This document shows, piece after piece, positions 1 to 8,093 of a stretch of DNA of 64,000 bases. How positions within the stretch are numbered: position 1 is the first letter of the stretch; each line of letters begins with the position of its first letter. Position numbers and translations under genes: made by a program. The notes under the pieces were generated by a model. The model was given only the letters and a program-made list of their open reading frames with translations. It did no database searches and was not told the DNA's origin. The stretch comes from Xanthomonas albilineans. GTDB taxonomy: Bacteria > Pseudomonadota > Gammaproteobacteria > Xanthomonadales > Xanthomonadaceae. Location: positions 62,001 to 126,000 of the forward strand of contig NZ_MDCB01000008.1 in the NCBI RefSeq assembly GCF_002939705.1, in the 5' to 3' direction.

Positions 1-67
1 AAGACAGATTAAGATTCTGGAACGCAGAAATCGCCTCACGCCGTTCAATTCCACGATGCAATGGACT

Positions 68-1918
68 TTACTTCTTCGCATCCAAAATGATCGACTGCTC
101 CAGCCAATCCTCGACGCTACCGTCGCGACCATAGAGGCGCAGACCAAGCCAATGCGTTCCCGGCGTCAGCGCGCTGGCGTCGAGCGTGGCACGGAAACCA
201 ATGTTCGGATGGCCAGGATCGGTGGAGATATTCCAGAACGCGGCGACGTCATTGCGCTCGCCATAGCGTGCCTGCGCGGCAACCTTGCCATCGAGCAACA
301 GCTCCACGCGCGCGATCCCGACCCCGTCCTTGAACGCCCAACCAGACACCTCCACACGACGCCCAACCGCTGCGTCGACAGCCGGCGTATCGATCCAGGC
401 CATCGCCGGCGTGGTGCACGGGCCGGGCAGGCGCTGAGCCGGCAACGCAAATAACAGGAACCGCTGGCTGCCATGGTCACTGGACACCACCTGCGGCGGC
501 GGCAATGGACCGACCAGGTCGCAGACTGCGTGGTAGCGCTGCAACAGCAGCCGGTATCGCATGTCGCTCGGCGAAAGCACCAGCAGGCGCGGTCCGTCGC
601 GGTGGCCATCGCTGAGCAACCCCCATTGCCGCAGTTGCGCACTGCGCCCGTGCTTGGTGTTCAGCGGATGCGGCAGCACCTGAATGTCGGGATCGTGCAA
701 TTGGAAACCGAGTTCGGCACCGACCTTGAAATTGTCCGCCAACACCTGTGTGCCCGCAGGCATCGTTGCCAGTTCGCGGCGCACCGCCGCCGCCAGCGGC
801 TGCCAGCCGGCGAAATTGCGCGGGTAATATTTGTCGCCAGCAGCATGCTCGCGTACCGCCGGTAACGACACCGCCAAATAGTAGCCGAATGCGCCGATCA
901 ACCCCAGCCCGGTCAGCAGCCAGGTCGCGCGACGCAGCCGCTTGGACCAGCCGTTGAGGATCACCGGCGTGGCGATCAACAAGGCCAGATAGCCTGGCAA
1001 CGGCCAGTGGAAACTGACCCGCTCGACATCGGTAAAGAAACCGAGCAGGAAGATGCCCAGAGTGGACACGCCACCGAGCAGACCGAAGTAACGCCACTGC
1101 ACCCGTGCTCCACCGTTACCGCCACCACGCGCGGCGATCAAGGCAACCTTTGCCATCGCCACCGCCAGCAATGGCGTCACCAACAGCAGTTGGATCAACA
1201 CGAACCCGATGCCGGCGGACTGGAAGCTCCAAGGGTGGCGATCGATCAACTGAAACTTGAGGCCAGCCTCGCCGTTGTCCACATTCCACGCCAGCAACGG
1301 CAGCCAGGCGACGATGCCCAGCGCCAGCGCGACCCACACCTGCGGATCGCGCAGCATGCGCCTACCCTGCGGAATCAGCAGCAAGGCGATCGCACCGACC
1401 CCGATCACGCCGACAAAACGGTAGTGACTCAGTGCACCGATGCTCAGACCCAGCGCCAATTCCACCGCACTCATCGCCTCGACCTTGCGTAGCAAACGCG
1501 CGCTGGCGTCGATGCACAGGATCGTCGCCAGCGCCATCGGTACGTCCGGCAACGCGAGAATACCCAGCGTCCCCGACAGGGGCATCAACAAGGTCAGACT
1601 GCCGGCACGCCAACCCGCCACCGCGCCGAACCAGCGCGTGGCAATGCGCGCGATCAGCCACGGCATCCCTGCACTCAACAACAGGAAGGGCGCGCGCAAC
1701 GCCAACAAATGATCGCCGCCGATGGCCACGCCCAGCCGCACCAGCCAGGCGGTGAGCCCAGGCAGATCGGAGTAAGCAGCGGCCAGATGCTGGCCCTCTT
1801 GCCAATAGAATGCTTCGTCCACGAATAATGGCAAATGCGCAGCCACCAGCAATTTGGCAGCCGTCACCACTATCCACAGCACCAGAAAGATGCTGCGTGC
1901 ACGTTGTTCGCCTTGCAT
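68..1918 (-). CDS. GT39/ArnT-like membrane glycosyltransferase with C-terminal Ig-like domain
   Basis: 616 aa. The first ~370 residues are a series of hydrophobic segments, and the first periplasmic loop carries the acidic pair in FVDEAFYWQEG that is typical of GT39/PMT-type transferases using polyprenyl-phosphate sugars. These enzymes move a sugar from undecaprenyl phosphate to a lipid, glycan or protein on the periplasmic face. The last ~110 residues are soluble and look like a beta-sandwich (VEVSGWAFKDGVG, VELLLDG, STDPGHPNIGF), which ArnT lacks. The ATG at 1918 has a GAGGGAG-like site upstream. It diverges from the MoxR gene across 47 bp. Family call is good; acceptor and donor are unknown. 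Confidence 0.85.
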   Translation of the reverse strand: MQGEQRARSIFLVLWIVVTAAKLLVAAHLPLFVDEAFYWQEGQHLAAAYSDLPGLTAWLVRLGVAIGGDHLLALRAPFLLLSAGMPWLIARIATRWFGAVAGWRAGSLTLLMPLSGTLGILALPDVPMALATILCIDASARLLRKVEAMSAVELALGLSIGALSHYRFVGVIGVGAIALLLIPQGRRMLRDPQVWVALALGIVAWLPLLAWNVDNGEAGLKFQLIDRHPWSFQSAGIGFVLIQLLLVTPLLAVAMAKVALIAARGGGNGGARVQWRYFGLLGGVSTLGIFLLGFFTDVERVSFHWPLPGYLALLIATPVILNGWSKRLRRATWLLTGLGLIGAFGYYLAVSLPAVREHAAGDKYYPRNFAGWQPLAAAVRRELATMPAGTQVLADNFKVGAELGFQLHDPDIQVLPHPLNTKHGRSAQLRQWGLLSDGHRDGPRLLVLSPSDMRYRLLLQRYHAVCDLVGPLPPPQVVSSDHGSQRFLLFALPAQRLPGPCTTPAMAWIDTPAVDAAVGRRVEVSGWAFKDGVGIARVELLLDGKVAAQARYGERNDVAAFWNISTDPGHPNIGFRATLDASALTPGTHWLGLRLYGRDGSVEDWLEQSIILDAKK

Positions 1919-1965
1919 TGCCCGTAAACTCCCTCAAACCGTTGCGAGACCGCTGCGAGAATGCG

Positions 1966-2919
1966 ATGCCGACTCCGCCCCGCTTACCGGGAATGCTAAC
2001 CGATACGCTGCGCGAAGCACTCGCAGGTGCGCAGCGGCAGGTCAATGCGCTGGTGCTGGGCAAGCCGCAGCAGGTGCGCATGGCCTTTGTCGCCTTGTTA
2101 TCGGGTGGACACCTGCTGATCGAAGACCTGCCAGGCCTCGGCAAGACCACCCTGGCGCATGCGTTGGCGGCGAGCCTGGGCCTGGGTTTCCAGCGCGTGC
2201 AGTTCACCTCCGACCTGTTGCCGGCCGATGTGCTCGGGGTTTCGGTGTACGACCCGCAATCGCGTCAATTCCAGTTCCATCCCGGGCCGGTGTTCACCCA
2301 CGTGCTGCTCGCCGACGAGATCAACCGCGCACCACCGCGTACCCAGAGCGCGCTGCTGGAGGCAATGGCCGAGCAGCAAGTCACTCTGGATGGCACCACG
2401 CATCCGTTGCCGGCGCCGTTCTTCGTCATCGCCACACAGAATCCGGTAGATCTGTCGGGCACCTTTGCGCTGCCCGACTCGCAATTGGACCGCTTTTTGC
2501 TGCGCCTGTCGCTTGGTTATCCGAATGCAGAGTCCGAGCGCGCGCTGCTCAGCGGCAGCGACCGCCGCGACTTGATCGCACAAGCACAGCCGCTGCTCAG
2601 TGATACCGACATCGCCACGCTGCGGCACAGCGTGGAGCAGATTCATGCCAGTGACGCGCTGGTTGGTTACGTCCAGGCATTAATGGCACGCAGTCGCCAG
2701 CATCCGGGAATCCGCGTGGGCCTGTCGCCACGCGCCGGCATCGCACTACTGCGCGCCGCCAAGGCACATGCGTTGCTGCTCGGTCGCAGCCATGTCCTGC
2801 CCGACGATGTGCAGGCACTGTTCGTGGAGGTGGCCGAGCACCGGCTGGTGGCCGAGCAGGAATCGGCTTCCGGACAGGCGCTGGCCAAAGCAATCCTGCA
2901 CAGCGTCGCCGTGGACTGA
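1966..2919 (+). CDS. MoxR-family AAA+ ATPase
   Basis: 317 aa from the ATG at 1966; an ATG at 1993 (MLTDTLREAL) is an alternative. Walker A is GLGKTTLAHAL, Walker B is VLLADEINRAPP, followed by the MoxR-typical TQSALLEAMAEQQVT and a sensor 1 region at FFVIATQNP. MoxR ATPases act as chaperones that mature partner proteins, usually encoded next door with DUF58 and VWA genes. Here it is the first gene of a MoxR-DUF58-TgpA-Slp operon, 5 bp ahead of the DUF58 gene, and no VWA gene is present. The open frame extends upstream to 1810, but that part overlaps the divergent glycosyltransferase and is unlikely to be translated. Confidence 0.9.
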   Translation: MPTPPRLPGMLTDTLREALAGAQRQVNALVLGKPQQVRMAFVALLSGGHLLIEDLPGLGKTTLAHALAASLGLGFQRVQFTSDLLPADVLGVSVYDPQSRQFQFHPGPVFTHVLLADEINRAPPRTQSALLEAMAEQQVTLDGTTHPLPAPFFVIATQNPVDLSGTFALPDSQLDRFLLRLSLGYPNAESERALLSGSDRRDLIAQAQPLLSDTDIATLRHSVEQIHASDALVGYVQALMARSRQHPGIRVGLSPRAGIALLRAAKAHALLLGRSHVLPDDVQALFVEVAEHRLVAEQESASGQALAKAILHSVAVD

Positions 2920-2924
2920 CACCG

Positions 2925-3881
2925 ATGCCGGCACGGCAACGCGACTGGCGGCAACGACTAGCACGGCTGGCGACGCCACGCGATCCGGAACCCCTGCCAG
3001 TGCGACTGGACCGGCGCCGCATCTACATCCTGCCGACGCCGTTCGGCAACTTCATCGCCCTGCTGCTGGCAACGATGCTGCTCGGCGCGCTGAACTACAA
3101 CAACAATCCGGCACTGCTGCTGGCGATGCTGCTAGCCGCGACCGCGATTGCCAGTGCCATCGTGGCACATCTGCAACTCTCGGGACTGCGCCTGGACGCC
3201 CTATCGGCGCAACCCGTCGCCGCCGGCAGCCGACTGCGACTGCGGTTGGCGCTGACAGCCAACGACGGCCGCCGCCGGCGCGGCCTGCGCGTGCGCTACG
3301 GCGAAGCGCTGGCCTACCTCGATCTGCACGACGACGATCGCAACGAAGCCGATCTGAACATCCCCACCGAACGCCGCGGCTGGATGGATCTGCAACGCAT
3401 CCAGATCTCCACCACCCAGCCACTGGGTCTGCTGCGCGCCTGGGCCTGGTTCTGGCCCGAGACTCCACTGCTGATCTATCCGCAACCGGAAGCCGACGGC
3501 CCGCCAGTGCCGGCCGGTACCGGCACACCCACGCAAACCCGGCTGCATGCACTCGGAGAGGAACTCCACCAGTTGCGTCCCTATCGCACCGGCGATGCAC
3601 CACGCACGATCGCCTGGAAGCATTCCGCACGCCGCGACACCCTGCTGGTGCGCGAGTACGAACGCCCAATCGGTGTGGACGTAGTGCTGGACTGGCGCAT
3701 GCTGCCAACACTGCCTTACGAGCGCCGCATCGCACGGCTGGCGCGCTGGGTCGACGAAGCCGAGCGCGATGGCCGCCGTTATCGCCTGTTGCTGCCGGGG
3801 CATCCCACGCTAGGTCCGGGCCGTGGCCCGCAGCACCGACACCTGTGTCTGCGCGCGCTAGCGCTGTTGCCGCATGACTGA
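2925..3881 (+). CDS. DUF58 domain protein, membrane anchored
   Basis: 318 aa. Two hydrophobic segments lie at about residues 40-90 (IALLLATMLLGALNYNNNP, then ALLLAMLLAATAIASAIVA). The conserved DUF58 core follows near residues 210-245 (LRPYRTGDAPRTIAWKHSA, then TLLVREYE). DUF58 proteins are VWA-like partners of MoxR ATPases with no settled enzymatic role. It lies between moxR and tgpA and overlaps tgpA by 8 bp, so translation is probably coupled. Family call is secure; function is inferred from context only. Confidence 0.88.
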   Translation: MPARQRDWRQRLARLATPRDPEPLPVRLDRRRIYILPTPFGNFIALLLATMLLGALNYNNNPALLLAMLLAATAIASAIVAHLQLSGLRLDALSAQPVAAGSRLRLRLALTANDGRRRRGLRVRYGEALAYLDLHDDDRNEADLNIPTERRGWMDLQRIQISTTQPLGLLRAWAWFWPETPLLIYPQPEADGPPVPAGTGTPTQTRLHALGEELHQLRPYRTGDAPRTIAWKHSARRDTLLVREYERPIGVDVVLDWRMLPTLPYERRIARLARWVDEAERDGRRYRLLLPGHPTLGPGRGPQHRHLCLRALALLPHD

Positions 3882-5823
3882 GTCGCGCACGCCTGCGTTG
3901 AGCGCATCCAGCCGGGCCTGGGCACTGAGCACTGCGCTACTGTCGCTGCTGCCGCTGCTGTTACAACTGCCCACTGCACTGGCCTGGCTGATCGCACTGG
4001 CCGCGCTTGTGGTGGGCGCCAGTTCGGCCTGGCGCCCACTACCCGCCGCGCTGCGTCTGGCACTGGTCGCGGCGATGCTGACGACGCTGTACTGGCAAGC
4101 CGGGCTGCGCTTCGGTCGCGACACCGGATGTGCCCTGCTCGCGGCCATGTTGGCGATCAAACCATCGGAACTGCACACGCTACGCGACGCGCGCAGCCTG
4201 CTCGGCTTCGCGCTGTTCGCGCCTTTCGCCGCCTTCCTGCTGGATCAAGGACCGGCGACGATGGCAATGGCGCTGGCCGCGGTGATCCTCGCCCTGCTGT
4301 GCATGCAGCGTCTGGCCGATCAGGAAGGGCACAGCGAACGCCGTCCACTGCGCGGGCAACTGCGCAGTGTCGGCCGTCTGCTGGCGCTGGGCCTGCCACT
4401 GGCGCTGGCTGCATTCTGGCTGTTTCCGCGCCTTGGCGCGCCTCTGTGGGGCGTGCCGGAACGCGCACTGGGCCGGCCCGGTCTGTCGGACACGATGACA
4501 CCAGGACAATGGCTGGACCTGATGGCCGACGACACCCCGGCACTACGCGTACAGTTCTTCGGCCCGGTGCCGCCGCCCACCGAGCGTTACTGGCGTGGAC
4601 CGGTACTGTGGGATTTCGACGGCCGCACCTGGCGCACTCAGGACGACAATGCAACGGCGCCCGCACCAACCATGCAATCCGGCCCCAATGCGTGGGACTA
4701 CCAGATCGAAGTGGAGCCGACCGACCGCCGCCAACTGGTCGCTCTGGAACTGCCGCTACAGGCGCCCGCCGGCACCCGGCTCTCGGCAGACGCCGTGCTG
4801 CAAACCGAGCAACCGCTCAGCGCACTGACCCGTTGGCACCTGCGCTCGGCACCGCCGCAGTGGCTACAAACCGATCTGGCACCCGCGCAGCGCCAGCGCG
4901 CACTGGCGCTGCCACCGGGCTATAACCCGCGCACCCTGGCGCTGGCACGGCAATGGCGACAACAAGCCGGCAGCGACGATGCGGCAATCGTCGCCCGCGC
5001 ACTGCAATGGATCCGCCACGACTTCGCCTACACCCTGCAAACGCCACTACCCGGCCGCGACAGTGTGGACGAATTCCTGTTCCGGCAGAAAGCCGGCTTC
5101 TGCGAACACTTCAGTTCGGCCTTCGTGGTGCTGATGCGTGGCGCCGGCATTCCCTCCCGCATCGTCACCGGCTATGCCGGCGGCACCCGCAACCGGCTCG
5201 GCGACTACTGGGTGGTCCGACGCATGGACGCGCACGCCTGGGCCGAGGTGTGGCTGGCGCAACGCGGCTGGGTGCGCGTGGACCCGACCGCAGCGGTCGC
5301 ACCGGAACGCATCTACGACACCCTGGAAGACCGCATCGGTGGCGACGGCACGACACAGGGCGACGGCGCCATCTGGCAGTGGCGCGATGTCGCCGACTGG
5401 GCCCGCCGTGGGTGGAACGATCTGGTCCTATCCTTCGACGCCAATCGCCAGCAGCTGCTGCTGCGCCATATCGGCATCACCCGGCTGGAGCCAACACAAC
5501 TAGTGGCCCTGTTCGCCGGTTGCGCGGCGCTACTGTTAGGCGCGATGGCCTGGTGGCTGGCCCGTGCCGAACGCGAGCGCGACCCGTTGTTGCGGGCCTG
5601 GCGGCGCCTTGGTCGCCGCTATGCGCGGCTGGGCCTGGAGCGCCAGATGCACGAACCAGCACTGACGTGGGCCGCACGCGTGCACCGGAGAGTGGGCGAC
5701 GCAGGGCTGATTTCGCTCAGCCGGCGTTTCGCCGATGCGCGCTACGCTGGCGCCGATTCGGACAGCGCTTCATTGTTGCGCGACCTGCGCAGGCACCGTC
5801 CGCCAACAGGAGCATCTCGATGA
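3874..5823 (+). CDS. tgpA: TgpA-like transglutaminase, DUF3488 and transglutaminase domains
   Basis: 649 aa. An N-terminal block of about six membrane segments (residues ~15-200, DUF3488) precedes a periplasmic transglutaminase-like domain whose Cys/His/Asp triad is readable as C410 (KAGFCEHFSSAF), H454 (MDAHAWAEVW) and D470 (WVRVDPTAAV). A last membrane segment near residue 550 (ALFAGCAALLLGAMAWWLA) leads to a cytoplasmic tail. The architecture matches TgpA of Pseudomonas aeruginosa, which is essential there and is thought to act in the cell envelope. It overlaps DUF58 by 8 bp and the lipoprotein gene by 4 bp (ATGA). The natural substrate is unknown. Confidence 0.92.
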   Translation: MTESRTPALSASSRAWALSTALLSLLPLLLQLPTALAWLIALAALVVGASSAWRPLPAALRLALVAAMLTTLYWQAGLRFGRDTGCALLAAMLAIKPSELHTLRDARSLLGFALFAPFAAFLLDQGPATMAMALAAVILALLCMQRLADQEGHSERRPLRGQLRSVGRLLALGLPLALAAFWLFPRLGAPLWGVPERALGRPGLSDTMTPGQWLDLMADDTPALRVQFFGPVPPPTERYWRGPVLWDFDGRTWRTQDDNATAPAPTMQSGPNAWDYQIEVEPTDRRQLVALELPLQAPAGTRLSADAVLQTEQPLSALTRWHLRSAPPQWLQTDLAPAQRQRALALPPGYNPRTLALARQWRQQAGSDDAAIVARALQWIRHDFAYTLQTPLPGRDSVDEFLFRQKAGFCEHFSSAFVVLMRGAGIPSRIVTGYAGGTRNRLGDYWVVRRMDAHAWAEVWLAQRGWVRVDPTAAVAPERIYDTLEDRIGGDGTTQGDGAIWQWRDVADWARRGWNDLVLSFDANRQQLLLRHIGITRLEPTQLVALFAGCAALLLGAMAWWLARAERERDPLLRAWRRLGRRYARLGLERQMHEPALTWAARVHRRVGDAGLISLSRRFADARYAGADSDSASLLRDLRRHRPPTGASR

Positions 5824-6335
5824 AGACCCGCCTGCTGTTCCCCATGCTCGCCGCGCTGGTCCTGGGCGCCTGCGCGACCGCCCCCAAACCGCTGCAAGGC
5901 CAGTTCGCTTCCGTCACCCCACGCGATTCGGTCACTGGACAGCAAGTCGGCGCCGCCGTGCGCTGGGGCGGCAAGATCATCAAGACCATGCCCGGCCAGG
6001 GCCAGACCTGCTTCCAGATGCTGTCGCGTCCACTCAACGCCAGCGGCCGACCGGACAGCGACTCGGCCGACGCCAGCGATGGCCGTTTCGTCGCCTGCCG
6101 CTCCGGCTTCTACGATCCCGCCGTGTTCGAACCTGGCCGTGAAGTGACCTTTATCGGCCACGTCGCCGGCTATGAGAACACCCACATCGGCGAATACGAC
6201 TATCGCCTGGCGAAAATGGATGCCGACGTGGTTTACCTGTGGCCGGTCGTGCGTCAGGTCGAGGTGGTACCGGCCTATCCTTATGGCCCCTGGGGACCTT
6301 GGGGTCCGTGGGGTCCGCGCTGGGGCTGGTGGTGA
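5820..6335 (+). CDS. slp: Slp-family outer membrane lipoprotein
   Basis: 171 aa. The signal peptide ends in the lipobox LGAC with the acylated cysteine near residue 19. The body has the Slp pattern VRWGGKIIKT, SGRPDSDS, GRFVACRSGFYDP, IGEYDYRL and a terminal VVYLWPVV. Slp of E. coli is a starvation- and acid-induced outer membrane lipoprotein of uncertain mechanism. The start overlaps the tgpA stop (ATGA), making it the last gene of the moxR operon, and a strong hairpin follows. The C-terminus is a Gly-Pro-Trp repeat (GPWGPWGPWGPRWGWW), which I do not associate with typical Slp. Confidence 0.85.
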   Translation: MKTRLLFPMLAALVLGACATAPKPLQGQFASVTPRDSVTGQQVGAAVRWGGKIIKTMPGQGQTCFQMLSRPLNASGRPDSDSADASDGRFVACRSGFYDPAVFEPGREVTFIGHVAGYENTHIGEYDYRLAKMDADVVYLWPVVRQVEVVPAYPYGPWGPWGPWGPRWGWW

Positions 6336-6360
6336 ACCTTCTCTCGCGTTGAACCAAGAA

Positions 6361-6393
6361 TGCAAAACGCCGCTGGGTCAGCGGCGTTTTGCA
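6361..6393. terminator. Bidirectional hairpin between convergent slp and HIT gene
   Basis: A perfect 15-bp inverted repeat (TGCAAAACGCCGCTG, loop GGT, then its exact complement) with TTTT or AAAA runs inside the outer arms. It lies 25 bp after the slp stop and 54 bp after the HIT stop, so it can serve both directions. Confidence 0.8.
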
Positions 6394-6447
6394 TTGCGCG
6401 CCACAGTGACACGCCAGCGGCGCACCGACATCCGGCTACAGCCGCGC

Positions 6448-6795
6448 TCAGGGCGTACCGAAGCGCCCCAACGGCGCACCCGCCAGCAAATGCAAGTGCA
6501 AGTGGAACACGGTCTGTCCGCCATGCTCGCGGCAGTTGATCACCACACGATAGCCATCCTCGGCCAGACCTTGTGCGCGTGCGTAGCTGGCCGCAGCCAG
6601 CACCAGTTTTCCGACCAGGGTGGCCTGGTCCGGCAGCAGATCGTCCAGCGTGGGAATCTCCAGCTGCTTGGGAATGAACAACACGTGCACCGGCGCCTGC
6701 GGCGCGATGTCCTTGAAGCCGAGGACGACATCGTCTTCGTAGACGATGTTGGCCGGAATTTCACGACGAATGATCTTGCCGAAGATGGTATCCAT
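6448..6795 (-). CDS. HIT-family (HINT-like) nucleotide hydrolase
   Basis: 115 aa from the ATG at 6795. The histidine triad motif HLHLHLLAG starts at residue 98, and the N-terminus (MDTIFGKIIRREIPANIVYE) matches the HinT/PKCI branch. HinT enzymes hydrolyse purine nucleoside phosphoramidates and adenylated intermediates in the cytoplasm. The reading frame stays open upstream to 7008, but that part reads against recR and lacks homology, so the internal start is preferred. It is monocistronic or the last gene after recR. Confidence 0.93.
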   Translation of the reverse strand: MDTIFGKIIRREIPANIVYEDDVVLGFKDIAPQAPVHVLFIPKQLEIPTLDDLLPDQATLVGKLVLAAASYARAQGLAEDGYRVVINCREHGGQTVFHLHLHLLAGAPLGRFGTP

Positions 6796-6877
6796 GGAGC
6801 ATGCCCGAAACGGTAAAGAGGGGGAGCCGTTATAGCCCAATCCGGCGCGGTGCCGCAGCTGCGCAGCACAAAGCGCG

Positions 6878-7492
6878 CTACTCGCCCACGCCGCCGCGCG
6901 GCACTTCGTTGCGGCTGCCGAACGCATGCGACAACGTGCCGCGGTCCACGTATTCCAGTTCACCGCCCAGCGGCAAGCCCTGCGCCAGCCGGCTCGGCCG
7001 CACACCATGCTGGCGGGCCAACTGCGCCAGATAATGCGCGGTGGCCTCGCCCTCGACCGTGGAATTGGTGGCGATGATCAGTTCGGCGACCTCGCCCTGC
7101 GCCAGCCGCGCGCCGAGTCGATCCAGACCGAGTTCGCGCGGACCGATGCCGTCCAGTGGCGACAGCCGTCCCTGCAGAATGAAATACAGCCCGCGATAGC
7201 CGGTGGCCTGTTCGATCGCCAAGCGGTCGGCCGGCGACTCCACCACGCACAACTGTTGGCGGTCACGACCAGGGCTGGCGCAGATCGCACAGATATCGGT
7301 TTCGCTGAAATCGCGGCATTGCGTGCAGTGGCCGACCCGCGCAATCGCCGCATGCAGGGTGTCGGCCAGACGCTGCCCACCGGCGCGTTCGCGTTCGAGC
7401 ACGTGATACGCCATCCGCTGCGCGGTTTTCTGACCGACCCCCGGCAGGATGCGGAACGCCTCGATCAACTGTTCGAGCAGCGGCGAACTCAT
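6878..7492 (-). CDS. recR: Recombination protein RecR
   Basis: 204 aa. An N-terminal helix-hairpin-helix ([17 protein letters not shown]) precedes a four-cysteine zinc site C56, C59, C68, C71 and a Toprim domain ([32 protein letters not shown]). RecR works with RecF and RecO to load RecA at single-stranded gaps. Full length for the family. Its start overlaps the stop of the preceding small gene by 4 bp (ATGA) in a dnaX-ybaB-recR operon, the usual bacterial arrangement. Confidence 0.97.
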   Translation of the reverse strand: MSSPLLEQLIEAFRILPGVGQKTAQRMAYHVLERERAGGQRLADTLHAAIARVGHCTQCRDFSETDICAICASPGRDRQQLCVVESPADRLAIEQATGYRGLYFILQGRLSPLDGIGPRELGLDRLGARLAQGEVAELIIATNSTVEGEATAHYLAQLARQHGVRPSRLAQGLPLGGELEYVDRGTLSHAFGSRNEVPRGGVGE

Positions 7493-7764
7493 GCGCCCCG
7501 CGCGCTCCAGGACTGCGCGACGTCAAAACAGTCGAACATTCCGCGAAACCGGCACATCGCCTGGACCATCACGGCATCGATCCGCGCCTTCAATTCCCGG
7601 CTGTACTCGGGCGACATCGGCCACCCGATGTCCTCGACTTGCGCACAGTGCGCACCCTTGCACTGCGACAACATCAACACTGCGGGATCGCCTTGCTCGC
7701 CGTCGCTGGCGGCGCCATTGCCCGTGCCGCCGAACGGATAATCGTCGCGTCTGCCGTTCGCCAT
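7489..7764 (-). CDS. Small four-cysteine hypothetical protein between ybaB and recR
   Basis: 91 aa starting [14 protein letters not shown] do not recognise the family. It has four cysteines in two pairs ([10 protein letters not shown] and [12 protein letters not shown]) and no signal peptide or membrane segment. The ATG lies 2 nt after the ybaB stop (TGAGCATG), and its stop overlaps the recR start by 4 bp, so it is placed for translational coupling on both sides. Third codon positions are G/C rich like the neighbours, which supports real coding. I see no separate Shine-Dalgarno, consistent with re-initiation. A metal-binding or redox role is only a guess from the cysteines. Confidence 0.75.
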   Translation of the reverse strand: MANGRRDDYPFGGTGNGAASDGEQGDPAVLMLSQCKGAHCAQVEDIGWPMSPEYSRELKARIDAVMVQAMCRFRGMFDCFDVAQSWSARGA

Positions 7765-7766
7765 GC

Positions 7767-8087
7767 TCAGAACGGCAGCTTCATGCCCGGCGGAATCGGC
7801 ATCCCGGCAGTCGCCGCGCCCATCCGCTGCTTGGACTCGGCATCGACTTTGTTGGAAGCATCGTTGAAAGCGGCGGCGATCAGGTCCTCGGCCATCTCCT
7901 GGTCGGACAGAATGCTCGGATCGATCCGTACCTTGCGGCACTCCTTGGCCCCGGTCAGAGTCACGCTGACCATGCCGCCACCGGCGCTGCCGGTGACTTC
8001 CAGCTTCGCCAGTTCTTCCTGGGCACGCTGCAGGTTTTCCTGCATCTTCTGCGCCTGTTGCATCAATTGGGCGATATTGCCGCGCAT
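7767..8087 (-). CDS. ybaB: YbaB/EbfC nucleoid-associated protein
   Basis: 106 aa. It has the family N-terminus MRGNIAQLMQQAQKMQENL, a helical segment, a glycine-rich turn (VTGSAGGGMVSVTLTGAKE), and a C-terminal helix region with QRMGAATAGMPIPPGMKLPF. YbaB/EbfC dimers bind DNA and are almost always encoded between dnaX and recR. It follows dnaX by 6 bp and precedes the small four-cysteine gene by 2 bp. Confidence 0.95.
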   Translation of the reverse strand: MRGNIAQLMQQAQKMQENLQRAQEELAKLEVTGSAGGGMVSVTLTGAKECRKVRIDPSILSDQEMAEDLIAAAFNDASNKVDAESKQRMGAATAGMPIPPGMKLPF

Positions 8088-8093
8088 CGTGGT

